A stretch of 37,469 nucleotides of DNA from Methanobacteriota archaeon (GCA_016841625.1 JAENYU010000033.1:1-37469); one strand, 5' to 3'; positions 8,431 to 18,667 are shown, counted from the stretch's first letter. Notes: generated by a model from the letters alone, not told the origin. Made by a program: numbers and translations.

Positions 8431-10236
8431 TTATTCCTTCTCCTTCAAGGCAAAAAGGTTTAGTGTCTCTCCGACGAGTTTGGAAGTTCTTGAATCGATA
8501 CTTTCGATATTCCATTTGTCAGTTTTTGCAAGGTCCTCATTCAGATAGAGGCCGTTTAGGTATCCGAGACAACGCCCCTGTCTATCTTTCCGGTCTCTTT
8601 TTTCTTCGAAACTTTTGTTTCCCAGATTACTGTTATAGCCTGAAATAGTCAGATTTCCAAGGCGATGGACATGCTGTTCCTGTAATTCTTTGGCGTTGTT
8701 TGCGTCCCCCTCAGCAATCATATCAATCCATGGCTGGGGGATGTTTTCACCCTGAGGGAAGATGTGTTCTATGGTCCAGACGTATCTTTTTCCTTCCATA
8801 GCCCAAAGGTCCACCATACTCTCCCGTGTCCTGGCTTTTTCTTCCAATGCACAAAGAATGAAACGGACAGCTCCGGAGTTTTCGGAATAAACATGTCCTT
8901 CCAGCTTTTTCCGGAATTCTTCATCGCTAGAGGAAACACCTGTCAGTTCCTGCTGGACTGCCTTTACAACGTCATCGCCTGTTAACCCCTCGATTTTATT
9001 GACGATATGCATGAACAGGAGGGTCAGATCTCTTGTAGGAGGTAGGTCTGTCAGGTTTCTCCTCACAAAGAAGCGGACAAGCAACCGGATGAGTTTGTCC
9101 AGGTGTTTTTCTTCCAGAAGGAAGCGTTCCTTTTCGACCAGTACGAATAGAAGGAATAGATATGAAGGAGCACCCTGGATGCGTTCAAGATCTTTTAATG
9201 GCCTGGAAAGAGAGGTATACTGTTCATCTTCCGTTCGGCCAAGGATGAAAGAATAACATCGACCTGCCTGAAGAATCCTTTCAAAAAAACCACTGGCATC
9301 GTTCACTATGAGTTTTTCATAAATCCGGATGAGGTTAGAACGTGTAGCTACCGAAACATTCTGGACATTCTTAAGAATTGGTTTAAATTCGTTGTTGAAG
9401 GCATTGTAATACTGCCGGAAAAATCTTTCCTGAACTGTATAATCGTCTCCCAGGTAATTCAAAAGAGAATTCCAGTCATTGAAATGCTGGTCAATATGTC
9501 CGCGGTCCATCTTCTCCAATTTAGCCAATAATTTATTTTTAATAAGATCGATAGCTGTTAGCGGCACACCTCTGTTGTTCAAGGATTCAAACAGTATGTA
9601 GGCGTCGGAGTGGCTTTCTACTTCGATCTTTACCAATGTGGCTTGACTAACTTTATCCCTAAATTCCATGATAGATGCCACCTTTTCCTCTGGCATCTCG
9701 GAGAGAGCGTTCAATCTTTCTTGGAAGTATCGGTAAGCCTTGAAGATCTTTCGGTTTCCGGCATAAGGAGGGGCATTAAAGGATTTGGCTACCTTAGCTT
9801 CTCCCAGAATGGAACGATAATCCTGCTGGTTACGGTTCTGGACCTGAGGAATCACACGGATCTGATCGGCATCTCTCTTGAGAACCAGCTTTCTTTTGAG
9901 ATTGAGCAAGTCTGTCTGCTGGTCCTCGGTAAGCGAGTCCCTGTGCGCATTCAGGCGTGAATAAACGGCAGCGAAAAGCAATGACAGCGTAGTTATCCGC
10001 TGCTGACCGTCGACCACCTCAAGTTTCTGGGTTGAGAGGGTATCAGGGCTTTGATTGATGCAAATGATGGAACCGAGGAAGTAACCACCATCATTCTCGA
10101 AAATATCGTCAAAGAGCTTTTCCCATTCCCATTTTCCCCAGGTATATTCCCGCTGGTACCGAGGAATAGCATACACAACGTTAGCTTCAATATCAAAAAG
10201 CTGAGAAATGGGATAGTTATTTACGGATTTGATCAT
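8431..10236 (-). CDS. GmrSD-like protein (DUF262 + DUF1524 HNH) embedded in the BREX operon
   Basis: The protein has 601 residues. The N-terminus has the DUF262/ParB-like motifs IPRYQREYTWG (24-34) and DGQQR (76-80), associated with NTP use. The C-terminal region has an HNH-type DUF1524 signature: EHIFPQ, then HRLGNLTISGYNSNLGNKSF and EEKRD. This is the domain order of single-chain GmrSD type IV enzymes, which cut modified DNA. The BREX-associated BrxU of enterobacteria belongs to the same family. Here the gene is not at the edge of the cluster. It sits between pglX and pglZ, its ATG overlaps the pglX stop (ATGA), and pglZ starts at the next base after its stop, so it is translated as part of the core operon. 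A likely role is restriction of phage DNA whose modification evades PglX-based recognition. Confidence 0.9.
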   Translation of the reverse strand: MIKSVNNYPISQLFDIEANVVYAIPRYQREYTWGKWEWEKLFDDIFENDGGYFLGSIICINQSPDTLSTQKLEVVDGQQRITTLSLLFAAVYSRLNAHRDSLTEDQQTDLLNLKRKLVLKRDADQIRVIPQVQNRNQQDYRSILGEAKVAKSFNAPPYAGNRKIFKAYRYFQERLNALSEMPEEKVASIMEFRDKVSQATLVKIEVESHSDAYILFESLNNRGVPLTAIDLIKNKLLAKLEKMDRGHIDQHFNDWNSLLNYLGDDYTVQERFFRQYYNAFNNEFKPILKNVQNVSVATRSNLIRIYEKLIVNDASGFFERILQAGRCYSFILGRTEDEQYTSLSRPLKDLERIQGAPSYLFLLFVLVEKERFLLEEKHLDKLIRLLVRFFVRRNLTDLPPTRDLTLLFMHIVNKIEGLTGDDVVKAVQQELTGVSSSDEEFRKKLEGHVYSENSGAVRFILCALEEKARTRESMVDLWAMEGKRYVWTIEHIFPQGENIPQPWIDMIAEGDANNAKELQEQHVHRLGNLTISGYNSNLGNKSFEEKRDRKDRQGRCLGYLNGLYLNEDLAKTDKWNIESIDSRTSKLVGETLNLFALKEKE

Positions 10237-13200
10237 TTTGCCACTTCCCTTGCCTCTCTCTTTTGTTTCAGGCTCAGATGATAGTCATTGATGCGTTCAC
10301 CTTCTTTGCCTTTATAATTGGGATGCTTTTTAGGGTCGGGATTATACCAGGGAGCAGACACAACATCCTTTCCTCTATCTTTGTTCCAGTTGATATTTGG
10401 CTTATCCCGCAAAACTCCTGCACCTTTTTTTCTCACATCAGGCACACTCATAAAAGGCCGGATATTGAGGCGTACGCCATCATTGAGGTCAGGATCCCAT
10501 CCAATAGGCTGCTTTTCAATTTGCTTCCAGCGGATGAAAATGTCGTAAGGAGCTTCACCTTCCAGAATAAGTTCAAGTTTTTTCTTCAAGTTTTCAGCTG
10601 CTGCGAGTTTTTCTTCTGCACCGTCTATGCCATTATCAATGTCTCGTTTCTGGCGGCTGATCCAGTCTCCCAAGTAGGTGTAAATCAACGTTTCGAGCAG
10701 CTTTTTGTCCAATTTGTGGTAGTTAACTAATGCCGCGAAACCATCTCTCAAGCCATCCCATATGTGCCAGATAAACGGACGATTCTGGAAAATCTTACAA
10801 TGCTGGGTAAAGAACTTCTCACGCAGCCAACTTTCCAGAGTCTTACCTGCATGGTCAGCCTGTTTCAATAGTTCAGAGAGTTTGTCGTTGCTCCATGAAT
10901 CTCCATATGCAGCAGCCAACAGGTTAAGCAACTGGTCGGCGGCTGGAGCTTCACCCCGAACAGGAGGGATACAGACGATACCATCTTCATCCGCGTAGGA
11001 AATAAGCTCATCGCACTTTTTCACCCAGGCCCGAGCTTCATCGGAGAGTTCCATCTCTGCATCCAGTTCGGCGGGCCAACGATAGCCAAGGAGACGGGCT
11101 ACAGTGACTTGCAGTGTTTCATCACTTATAGTTGGGTGGCCATGGAAGAGCCATTGTGTTGGATCTTCGGAACAGGGCTTTGGGAGGCCGTTTGGATATT
11201 TCTCTGCAGCTATTCTTGTCCAGTGGTCTAGGTCGAAGGGAATTTTTAAGAAAGAACCGACGGATTTATATAAAGAGGGATTAATATTCTCAATGTTATG
11301 CTTAAAAAGTGAAGAGTTGCAGTAACACCATATTGCTGGCAATTCATCATCACAAAATGGTATAAGGGTTCCACCTGTCTTCCCGAAAATCTCCCCCGTG
11401 TATATTGTGCAAGCACTACCCATAAGATTTATTCTGATTCCTTTATTTCCAAGTACCTTAATATCATTCATATATTCCTGCGGAAAGTTGTGTGTAGAAG
11501 GATTCCTGTGAAGTCTTCCCGCTGCTTGTTCCCACAATAATATGTCAGTCCTTCCACTATAATAGTCACTTTCACTAACACTTTGTATAAATAACTCCCA
11601 AGAAGAATATTTCTCCGATATTTCCCAAAATTTCATAACGTATTGCGGCATATCACCGGTTGATAAACCTTCAATGCAAGTCGCATGCTTACCTAACATA
11701 GGTAAATTATCTAAATCATCAAGTAGTATCCTGCTGTCTGGATTTGTAAGCTGTGCTTTTTGTATGATAGGAATTTGTTTTCCGGAGCAAAGAAAGGTTG
11801 CTTTTTCATTGGCTTTTGAAAAAACATCGGCTTTAAAACCATAAAATTTATGTCTCGAAGTAGGGACATTTAGTGAAATCGAAAGCAAGATCGCTTTTAC
11901 TACTTCTCCTGAAATAGTCTCAAATGCACCTGGCCCTAGTCGTGCTAACAAGTTCCAATTTGTTTCCTTAAGCAGCCTCTTTCTAAAAAGTTCATACCTT
12001 GGCATAAATAGCCAATTTTGTGGCAGAACAACAGTTAGTGTGCCACAATTCAAACTAAATTCCATACAGCGATGAAAAAAAACTGTAGCTAAATCATTCT
12101 TGGCGGCACTATATTTATATTCACAGAACTCACGTAGCTCTTCATTTTGATTTCCACGAGCCAAGTAAGGAACATTAGTGACCACCCATTGATATTTCCC
12201 TGCCAGGAGTGATGCAGCTTTTACAATTCCATGGGCTACTACACCCATTTCTGCCTTTTCATCATCTTTTTCACCGGAGAGCGCTCTGGCAAGGAGGGGG
12301 AATATATCTTCCCATTTCATTTCTATGAGTGTGCCTCTTAAAAGGCCAGCCTCAGGGTTGACCAGGCTTCCAAGGACGGGGGCATTTTTGAACTGTTTGT
12401 ACAATTCATCAAGGGCTGTCCGCAGGTTGTTATTATCGCCTGCCAGTGACAACCAGTCTTCCTTTTTGGTGCTTATAGAGAGGCCTGAACAGGCAACATG
12501 CAGCTCTGGCAAAGCCCGATACCCCCCTCCTCTGGGATAGCTCCAAGCTGTAAGGGCAAGAGCAAAAGCTGCCAGTTCCACGCATCGCTGGTCAATCTCC
12601 AGTCCATGAAGGTTATCATGCAAGACTGCATCCACTGCATCTTGGCCAGAGAGGCCTTCCAGTTCCACGCGCATTGGAACGAGCATAAGGAAAGCAGCAA
12701 CAAGGAAGTGACCTGAGCCGCAGCAGGGATCCAGAGTCTTTAGTTCACTAAGATTTTCTGGCCATCCATCAAAAGTCCCAGCAGCCGGTGTCCACGCCCC
12801 ATCCTCTGTCTTGACGAATCGCAGATACTCTAACGGCACACCAAGTAAAGACACTTTTTTTCGAAGTTCCTCTTCACTTGAAGCGTTTTTCAGATCTTCC
12901 TCACTCAATCTACGTGCTGCCCACCAAGCCCCTAGAGAATTATCCAAAAGGAAGCTAACCATGTAAGGTTCTGTGAAGAGCTGTGTGACAGCAGGTAGTT
13001 CACGAGCACCTATTTTCACCTCAGATTTATTGACTTCATCTTTTTTCTTAGCCTGCCAGAACTGGTAAACCCATCCCAGGGAGTCGGAAGCTGTGAATAT
13101 TTCGGGAGGCAGATCGGCCAATAACCTTTCCAGCTTCTGCTGATGTTCCGGTGGGAGTATGAGTTGAAATACAGGGGAATCTGGTCGGAAGATCTGTGGA

Positions 13201-13628
13201 AGCATACATGCAGCGTAACGGGAAGCTAATTCCCACCCGTTCTTTGCACCTTCATCGGCTGCCAGATCTTCGCACTCTTCGAGGGTCACAGATACCGGAT
13301 CAACTGGGTCTGGATACATGAGTAAGTTATTTTCTGCCAGGAAACGGGCAAAGAGCATACGGTGCCAGTGTTCGTATGCTACCTCTTCGATGAGACGGTC
13401 GATTTTTTGTGTTTCAGCTTTAGTATCCCGCTGGTCCCCAAACTGCCGGCCATGAGCACGAAGCTTCCGGCGAAGTTCTTTCTGTTCATCATTAAGATGC
13501 TTAAAAGGAGAAGCTTCACCAACGCCTAGCTGTCCCAATGATACGAGAGCAGCGGCTTCGGCAATATCCCTGGCTTCTTTTACCGTTTTTTCGAGTTTAT
13601 TTCTCAGTGTTTTTTCAAGAGGTTGCAT
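10233..13628 (-). CDS. pglX: BREX adenine-specific DNA methyltransferase PglX
   Basis: The protein has 1131 residues from the ATG at 13628, which has AGGGG 8 nt upstream. A TTG two codons earlier is possible but less likely. SAM-binding motif I is LDPCCGSGHFL at about residue 300, followed by the acidic-loop motif GLEIDQRCVELAA. The catalytic motif IV reads NVPY (about residue 485-488) rather than the usual NPPY. The C-terminal half is a large specificity-type region with a final basic segment. PglX performs N6-adenine methylation at a non-palindromic site, which marks host DNA in BREX. Its stop overlaps the start of the GmrSD-like gene. It lies 14-20 nt after brxC. Confidence 0.95.
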   Translation of the reverse strand: MQPLEKTLRNKLEKTVKEARDIAEAAALVSLGQLGVGEASPFKHLNDEQKELRRKLRAHGRQFGDQRDTKAETQKIDRLIEEVAYEHWHRMLFARFLAENNLLMYPDPVDPVSVTLEECEDLAADEGAKNGWELASRYAACMLPQIFRPDSPVFQLILPPEHQQKLERLLADLPPEIFTASDSLGWVYQFWQAKKKDEVNKSEVKIGARELPAVTQLFTEPYMVSFLLDNSLGAWWAARRLSEEDLKNASSEEELRKKVSLLGVPLEYLRFVKTEDGAWTPAAGTFDGWPENLSELKTLDPCCGSGHFLVAAFLMLVPMRVELEGLSGQDAVDAVLHDNLHGLEIDQRCVELAAFALALTAWSYPRGGGYRALPELHVACSGLSISTKKEDWLSLAGDNNNLRTALDELYKQFKNAPVLGSLVNPEAGLLRGTLIEMKWEDIFPLLARALSGEKDDEKAEMGVVAHGIVKAASLLAGKYQWVVTNVPYLARGNQNEELREFCEYKYSAAKNDLATVFFHRCMEFSLNCGTLTVVLPQNWLFMPRYELFRKRLLKETNWNLLARLGPGAFETISGEVVKAILLSISLNVPTSRHKFYGFKADVFSKANEKATFLCSGKQIPIIQKAQLTNPDSRILLDDLDNLPMLGKHATCIEGLSTGDMPQYVMKFWEISEKYSSWELFIQSVSESDYYSGRTDILLWEQAAGRLHRNPSTHNFPQEYMNDIKVLGNKGIRINLMGSACTIYTGEIFGKTGGTLIPFCDDELPAIWCYCNSSLFKHNIENINPSLYKSVGSFLKIPFDLDHWTRIAAEKYPNGLPKPCSEDPTQWLFHGHPTISDETLQVTVARLLGYRWPAELDAEMELSDEARAWVKKCDELISYADEDGIVCIPPVRGEAPAADQLLNLLAAAYGDSWSNDKLSELLKQADHAGKTLESWLREKFFTQHCKIFQNRPFIWHIWDGLRDGFAALVNYHKLDKKLLETLIYTYLGDWISRQKRDIDNGIDGAEEKLAAAENLKKKLELILEGEAPYDIFIRWKQIEKQPIGWDPDLNDGVRLNIRPFMSVPDVRKKGAGVLRDKPNINWNKDRGKDVVSAPWYNPDPKKHPNYKGKEGERINDYHLSLKQKREAREVAK

Positions 13629-13648
13629 TTTCAAATCCCCTGAATCAA

Positions 13649-16600
13649 TTACCGAATCACAACTGGTCCCTTGCCCAGAGCTGTCTTAATCTGTTCTTTT
13701 ACTTCCTGAACCCATACCTCAATGTCATCTTCGGTTTTGAAGGTACGGCGCGGGAGATCGATGGTTTGGGTTTTTGGTTCAATTGCTTTGGCTGCCACTT
13801 CTCGTGTTCGAGAAAAACGGCTACTTAGAGCATCAATACGGTCGCTCCAGGAATTAATTGGGTACTGTTTCAATGCCTTCAACAGCTCATCGTGTGTCCC
13901 GACAGTAATTACCGGAGCATCTGTAATGTCACACTTAACCAGCAGTCGCTCGTGTTCATCTTCAGGAAGTTCTTTCCAAGAGGAGTCTGTTTCTAGTTGC
14001 TGTTTCTGTTTGGCCAGTTCATCTGAATAGCGCTTTTGTTGAGCCGTCAGCTCCTTGCGCAATGTATCTTCAAGAGACTTAACAAGAGGTTGAATCGGGT
14101 CAGGGTCATCCAGAAGCATGCGTCGATGTTCGATAGCTTCAGCCTGCTGGCGTGCTTCCTGAGCCGCTTTCATTTCTCCTGTGTACCGAAGCAGTTCCTG
14201 AAGGCGGACCCAGGACGGCCAGAGCCTTTCGACACGTTCAGCCAGCTTTTTCCAATCGTCGATAGCTTGTGCGAGTTCGTCTTTAAGATTATAGAGAGAA
14301 AGAATCTGTTCGTTTCCGACTGCTAGGCGAATCTCGTCCAGTGATGAGGTATCCGGCAGCTCGGGCTTGGGAGCTTCACCCCCGGCGCGGTTGGCCAATT
14401 CCTTCATTTTATGAAGAAATTCAGGGATAGCCACTAGTTCTTCACCTTGTTTGAACTGGCAACCCAACTTTTGCAGGAGTCTGCGGACCTGAATCCTCTG
14501 AGGAGTCGTCACTATGGCCGACTCAATATTGAACATAGCCTTTCCTATGGCTTTTCGTTCCAGTTCCCTTGGATCAATACTCTGACCATGTTCGTCCTGC
14601 GCACGGATGAGACCTGCTACAAGAAGAACTTGGAGTCCACCATCTATTGCATCTCCAGACCACCCGAAATTTTCATCTTCAAAATAGCTGCGGATATCTG
14701 TCCCTTTCTTGCCCCCCGCAATAAATCCCAGAATAGTCTTGCATACCGGGTTTGTAGCTGGTTCACCCACGTAACCTACTGCTTTGAGGGCATCCGGGGA
14801 GCCTTTTTTGGCATTGGAGTATACTTTTTCCCACCCATTATGGTCAGCGATATGGAACTGGGGGTACAGGCGCTGGAGTGAATTTTCAGCGGCTTCAAGT
14901 ATCATACCCTGCAAGTCGTTTCCGAGAATCTCGTTCCCTCCTGCCTGAAATACACGGGCACCAGAGAAAGCTTCATTCAGCAGTTCATTTATCTTACCTT
15001 CAGCGCTCTGCTTTGTGGTTTCCATAGCAGCACGAGCTTCGGTTCCTTCGGGTGTATTGGGAACTCCCTTCTTGTCTAAGGTGGCGCTGGCAGCCTTGTA
15101 CTCGATGAGATGATGATGCAAATAGTCAGCTGAACGTTTAGGGATGAAGACAAAAACAGTAGGAGACTGGTTTCCCGCCTGCAATGCATCCGCGTGGACG
15201 GATTTGTGATCTATACCCCAATCTCGGATCCATACACAGATTTTCTTGTTGCTGTCCGAAGGCAACTGTGTATCAAAGATTGGATAAATATCACGTGAAA
15301 CCTTAGAGGTGCCCTGTTTAAGAGAAAGCTTTTTGACAATATCACCGAACTTGCGGTGAATACGATCATCGCGCTCCGTTTCAATGCGATGAGCTTCATT
15401 TGCTAGCTGGCTCCGCTGACTGGAGAATTCATCGTTCCAAGCGGCACTTTCCTTGGTCTGGATACGATATTCATCCCCTACTCTCATTAGCAGCTCGCAT
15501 TCTTTAAGGAGACTCGGTAATTTGCTCCTCAAGTAACTGCTACCCTCGGAAAGGTCTTCCACCATCAAATCCGCAAGAGTATCAATATTCGCTTTGATCC
15601 CAATTTCGTTATTACTCCCAGCAAGCCTATTGATAAGGAATACTAGGCCGCATGCCCTGGCCATAAGCTGTTCATCCTCAGAGCCCTTAATCCAGCTCAT
15701 GGTTTTCTCATGCACATTCCTGGGGATGATACGAGATTGCAACAACTTGTCAGCTGAATCAAAGTAGAGATAATCAGCCGTGACAACGTGTCCCAGTGAA
15801 TCATCAAGCCTGGTCTGGATGACTTTGTGGGCCATGCTGAGCTGGTTACGAAGCTGGCTGTCCGTACCTGTCTGGTCAAGCACTCTCAAGATGTTTTCCC
15901 AGAAGCGACGTCGAACCGGAAGGATTGGATAGTCCTGAGAAAAATACTGAATATCCTCCTGTCGATGCCCAATAGTTGTTCCCGCAAGATGCCTGGAGAT
16001 TTCCCCCAGATTGGTTTGCATCACTTGCTCAATCGTAGAAATGGCTTGGGGCTTCTTGGCCAAAATAACCTTGCGGATGACTGCATCTACATCGGAATCT
16101 GAAAGCTCAACACGAACCGTAAACCGACCTTCCAGCTTTTTCAGATTTGATGTTCCAGTTACTGCTGTCTGCCCGGTACCAATGAACAGGAGTTTACCGC
16201 CAATGTTCTTACAGCAAGCTTCGACGGCTTCCTGAACATCCATAGAACGCTGACTGTTTTCGCCTATATACTGCTGAACCTCATCAAGTATAATAAGAGT
16301 AAGTGGGAACTTCCCCTCATTTGTCAGAGCTTGACGGATAGTTTTGATCAAGTCATCGCTACTGATGTCCTTGACATAAGGATAAAGATTATTGAGAGTT
16401 TCTGCGCAGGTCTCAGGCGATGAGAATAAATTAGGCTTGGCTTGGATCAGTGCTTCATGAAGACCTTCAGCCACATATAAATTATCCAGTTCCTCTTGCC
16501 AATCGTACCCATTTTGTTCCACGTATCCCCGTACCCTCTCATATATCTCTTCATTCTTCAGCCACATCACGAAGCGGGCTACAGGATACTGCTCTGGAAG

Positions 16601-17077
16601 ATCAACTGACTTAAAGATGATGCGGAGGAGTGCCAGACGGACGCTTTCACTTGAACCGGCTCCTAAGGTCCCGGAAGCTGCATGAAGTCCACCATGCCTC
16701 TTTGATTGGGTGCTAAGTTCTTTTAGCAGGTCATTTATGTTCTTTGGGAGATTGGCAATGCCGCGTGCAGTGGCTCCATCCTCAAAGGTCACATCCGCCC
16801 ACAGGGAACGAAGCATTTTCACCAGGTGAGACTTCCCTGATCCATAGAAGCCACTGACCCAAACTCCTGGTTGCTGTGCTTCACTGATATTTTTCAGGTA
16901 GGTTTCCAGAATGTGCTCCATGCCTTTCTCATACTGTCCGTCACAAACAAAAGTCTCCAGCTCGTAGCGGAGCACCTCCATAGCCTGGCGGGTCTTATCA
17001 TCATTTACGGACGCTACACCCTCGTTTACGAGCTTTATAGTGGCCGGATCTTTCTGGTATATTTCCCTATTTTTCAT
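13649..17077 (-). CDS. brxC: BREX ATPase BrxC
   Basis: The protein has 1142 residues. Walker A is GFYGSGKSH at residues 76-84, Walker B is LIILDEVQQYIG at about 261-272, and a sensor strand reads LLFIGTGQ near 295. The C-terminal half contains long charged helices (around residues 950-1060, rich in Glu, Lys and Gln) likely to form coiled coil. This matches BrxC (DUF6079/PglY-related), the largest ATPase of type 1 BREX. The start ATG is preceded by GAGGGG at 7 nt. Unlike the tight spacing downstream, a 257-nt AT-rich gap separates it from brxB, so brxC-pglX-GmrSD-pglZ-brxL-orf150 may have their own promoter. Confidence 0.95.
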   Translation of the reverse strand: MKNREIYQKDPATIKLVNEGVASVNDDKTRQAMEVLRYELETFVCDGQYEKGMEHILETYLKNISEAQQPGVWVSGFYGSGKSHLVKMLRSLWADVTFEDGATARGIANLPKNINDLLKELSTQSKRHGGLHAASGTLGAGSSESVRLALLRIIFKSVDLPEQYPVARFVMWLKNEEIYERVRGYVEQNGYDWQEELDNLYVAEGLHEALIQAKPNLFSSPETCAETLNNLYPYVKDISSDDLIKTIRQALTNEGKFPLTLIILDEVQQYIGENSQRSMDVQEAVEACCKNIGGKLLFIGTGQTAVTGTSNLKKLEGRFTVRVELSDSDVDAVIRKVILAKKPQAISTIEQVMQTNLGEISRHLAGTTIGHRQEDIQYFSQDYPILPVRRRFWENILRVLDQTGTDSQLRNQLSMAHKVIQTRLDDSLGHVVTADYLYFDSADKLLQSRIIPRNVHEKTMSWIKGSEDEQLMARACGLVFLINRLAGSNNEIGIKANIDTLADLMVEDLSEGSSYLRSKLPSLLKECELLMRVGDEYRIQTKESAAWNDEFSSQRSQLANEAHRIETERDDRIHRKFGDIVKKLSLKQGTSKVSRDIYPIFDTQLPSDSNKKICVWIRDWGIDHKSVHADALQAGNQSPTVFVFIPKRSADYLHHHLIEYKAASATLDKKGVPNTPEGTEARAAMETTKQSAEGKINELLNEAFSGARVFQAGGNEILGNDLQGMILEAAENSLQRLYPQFHIADHNGWEKVYSNAKKGSPDALKAVGYVGEPATNPVCKTILGFIAGGKKGTDIRSYFEDENFGWSGDAIDGGLQVLLVAGLIRAQDEHGQSIDPRELERKAIGKAMFNIESAIVTTPQRIQVRRLLQKLGCQFKQGEELVAIPEFLHKMKELANRAGGEAPKPELPDTSSLDEIRLAVGNEQILSLYNLKDELAQAIDDWKKLAERVERLWPSWVRLQELLRYTGEMKAAQEARQQAEAIEHRRMLLDDPDPIQPLVKSLEDTLRKELTAQQKRYSDELAKQKQQLETDSSWKELPEDEHERLLVKCDITDAPVITVGTHDELLKALKQYPINSWSDRIDALSSRFSRTREVAAKAIEPKTQTIDLPRRTFKTEDDIEVWVQEVKEQIKTALGKGPVVIR

Positions 17078-17334
17078 CTATAACCCCTCTGAGGACTTCC
17101 ACGAACTCTCTATTTTTTTCAATAACTGATTGAGTATGCGATAATTTCATTAATTTGTTATCACATTCCAATTTTTTCACACTTCAATTACGATGAGTTT
17201 GAACTAAAGTAACTTAAATTATCCACATCATGGTTTTCATTTTCCAGATAAACGATTATTTAACCAAAATGAAGAAAGAAAAAAATAAAATTTGCAAATG
17301 AAATTTCATTTTAAAAGTTTTTTAATCTCCTCAC
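17078..17334. promoter_or_regulatory. brxB-brxC spacer with 16-bp palindrome
   Basis: This is the only long gap inside the BREX operon (257 nt). It is strongly AT-rich and contains no gene. A perfect palindrome AAATGAAATTTCATTT lies at 17296-17311, 24 nt past the brxB stop. It could be an operator or part of a terminator. Several AT-rich tracts could act as TATA boxes for brxC, and I cannot single one out. Confidence 0.45.
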
Positions 17335-17886
17335 TCAAAATTCCTTGTCTGCAGTAATCAGAACTGCGAGGTAGTCCCATCCATCGTGTCCATTCAGTAG
17401 ATAATAGTTGTTGTTTTCATAATTACCTGGGTAGAAAATCAATAACCTACCTGGTACAAGTGGCGCAATTTCAGCTACAACATCTCTTACATTCAGAAAT
17501 CCAAAAAGTGAACCGACCCCTTTCAAAGCAAAGACCGAGCCAGCATTAATGTCATTAACCTGAAGAAATGTCTCAAACTCCTGTTTTATATAGGCAAGAT
17601 ACCGGTGCATCAACCCGTCAACTAATTCTGGTTTCTGGAAGTATTTTTTTGCATAACGCTGTTTAGCAAACCAATCGGCAAAGGTATCTGTTAGATCAAA
17701 TAAGGCCCATCCATGTTTGACATTACGAGTCGCAATTTGAAACTCATCAATAGATGCCCGCAGGCGAAGTTCATCATTTTCATTGTACACACAGAAAATG
17801 ACACGTTGAGCCGCAGCCGCGTCACTCCGCCAGGGGATCGAAATATATCTGCTGTATGATTGTAAGAGTCTTTTAATTTTGCTCAC
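17335..17886 (-). CDS. brxB: BREX protein BrxB (DUF1788)
   Basis: The protein has 183 residues and begins at a GTG that overlaps the last 14 nt of brxA, with GGGAGTGG upstream of the start. The sequence (LFDLTDTFADWFAKQRY, then GSLFGFLNVRDVVAEIAPLV and GRLLIFYPGNYENNNYYLLN) fits DUF1788: a small alpha/beta protein with a buried C-terminal strand pair of the LLIFYPG type. BrxB is a small core component of type 1 BREX with unclear biochemistry. The family call rests on these motifs and on the position between brxA and brxC. Confidence 0.9.
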   Translation of the reverse strand: MSKIKRLLQSYSRYISIPWRSDAAAAQRVIFCVYNENDELRLRASIDEFQIATRNVKHGWALFDLTDTFADWFAKQRYAKKYFQKPELVDGLMHRYLAYIKQEFETFLQVNDINAGSVFALKGVGSLFGFLNVRDVVAEIAPLVPGRLLIFYPGNYENNNYYLLNGHDGWDYLAVLITADKEF

Positions 17887-18667
17887 GAATCCACTCCCTT
17901 TCCTGTTCTGCTAGATGGTTCGGGAATAAAACTTCCATAACATCTCCTACCCGCTTGAATACAATCCATCCTCGACGAGAGGCTTCTTCAGCCAGTTCAA
18001 TAGAACGGTCTATGGAACAATCAAGGAGGCGAGCATACTCTGTCCTGAACAGCCCTTCTCCTCGAACCCCGGTCAAGTATCCCAGAAACAGAGCATAAGA
18101 AACGGATCCTGGAGTTGCACTTGCTCTGTCACGAATCTTTTTTGCTTTTCCGATCAGATGACCGGACTTTGTCCATGTAGAATTGAGGTTCTGAGCCGTT
18201 GATTTCAGGGTTGCTTTGCTGAAACGGTCAGGAAACTTGTCCTCGATGTACTCTTCCAGGGATTCACGACTGACTCTCTCTCCTTCCGAATGGTGCATAA
18301 TGAAAGGAACGCTCATTCTGAGAATGGAATCTCGTGAATACGCACAGAGTAAAGTTAGAAGAGGTTGCCCATCGGGATCTCGCTCCCAGAAATACCTTAG
18401 GGCTCGAAAGATAGTAATTGAAGGGTCAAGTGAATATAGTTCTACAAGATGACTACCGGTGAGCTTTCTGGTTTTTCCTGAGCGTTTACCGAGGCAATTG
18501 TCTTCTTCAATAGCTTGGAGATAATCACTTTTGGAAGCAGATGGACTGCTAACATATGATAGTAAAAGTTTTATATCTTCCAACATCATTGTCCGGGAGG
18601 TATGTACACCACCTTTCTCAAACCGAAACCCAAAGCGGGATAATGTTTCAATTTTAGATTGATCCAT
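17873..18667 (-). CDS. brxA: BREX protein BrxA (DUF1819)
   Basis: The 264-residue protein is the first gene of the BREX operon. The N-terminus has GGVHTSRTMMLEDIKLLLSY and later GKRSGKTRKLTGSHLVELY. These resemble the DUF1819 arrangement of an N-terminal helical domain followed by an R/T-rich linker and a conserved leucine-rich helix. The C-terminus looks like a winged helix (LDCSIDRSIELAEEASRRGW, then IVFKRVGDVMEVLFP). BrxA from bacteria binds DNA and is small and all-helical. The start ATG has no strong Shine-Dalgarno. A candidate TATA box lies about 45 nt upstream. Confidence 0.88.
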   Translation of the reverse strand: MDQSKIETLSRFGFRFEKGGVHTSRTMMLEDIKLLLSYVSSPSASKSDYLQAIEEDNCLGKRSGKTRKLTGSHLVELYSLDPSITIFRALRYFWERDPDGQPLLTLLCAYSRDSILRMSVPFIMHHSEGERVSRESLEEYIEDKFPDRFSKATLKSTAQNLNSTWTKSGHLIGKAKKIRDRASATPGSVSYALFLGYLTGVRGEGLFRTEYARLLDCSIDRSIELAEEASRRGWIVFKRVGDVMEVLFPNHLAEQEREWIREQN

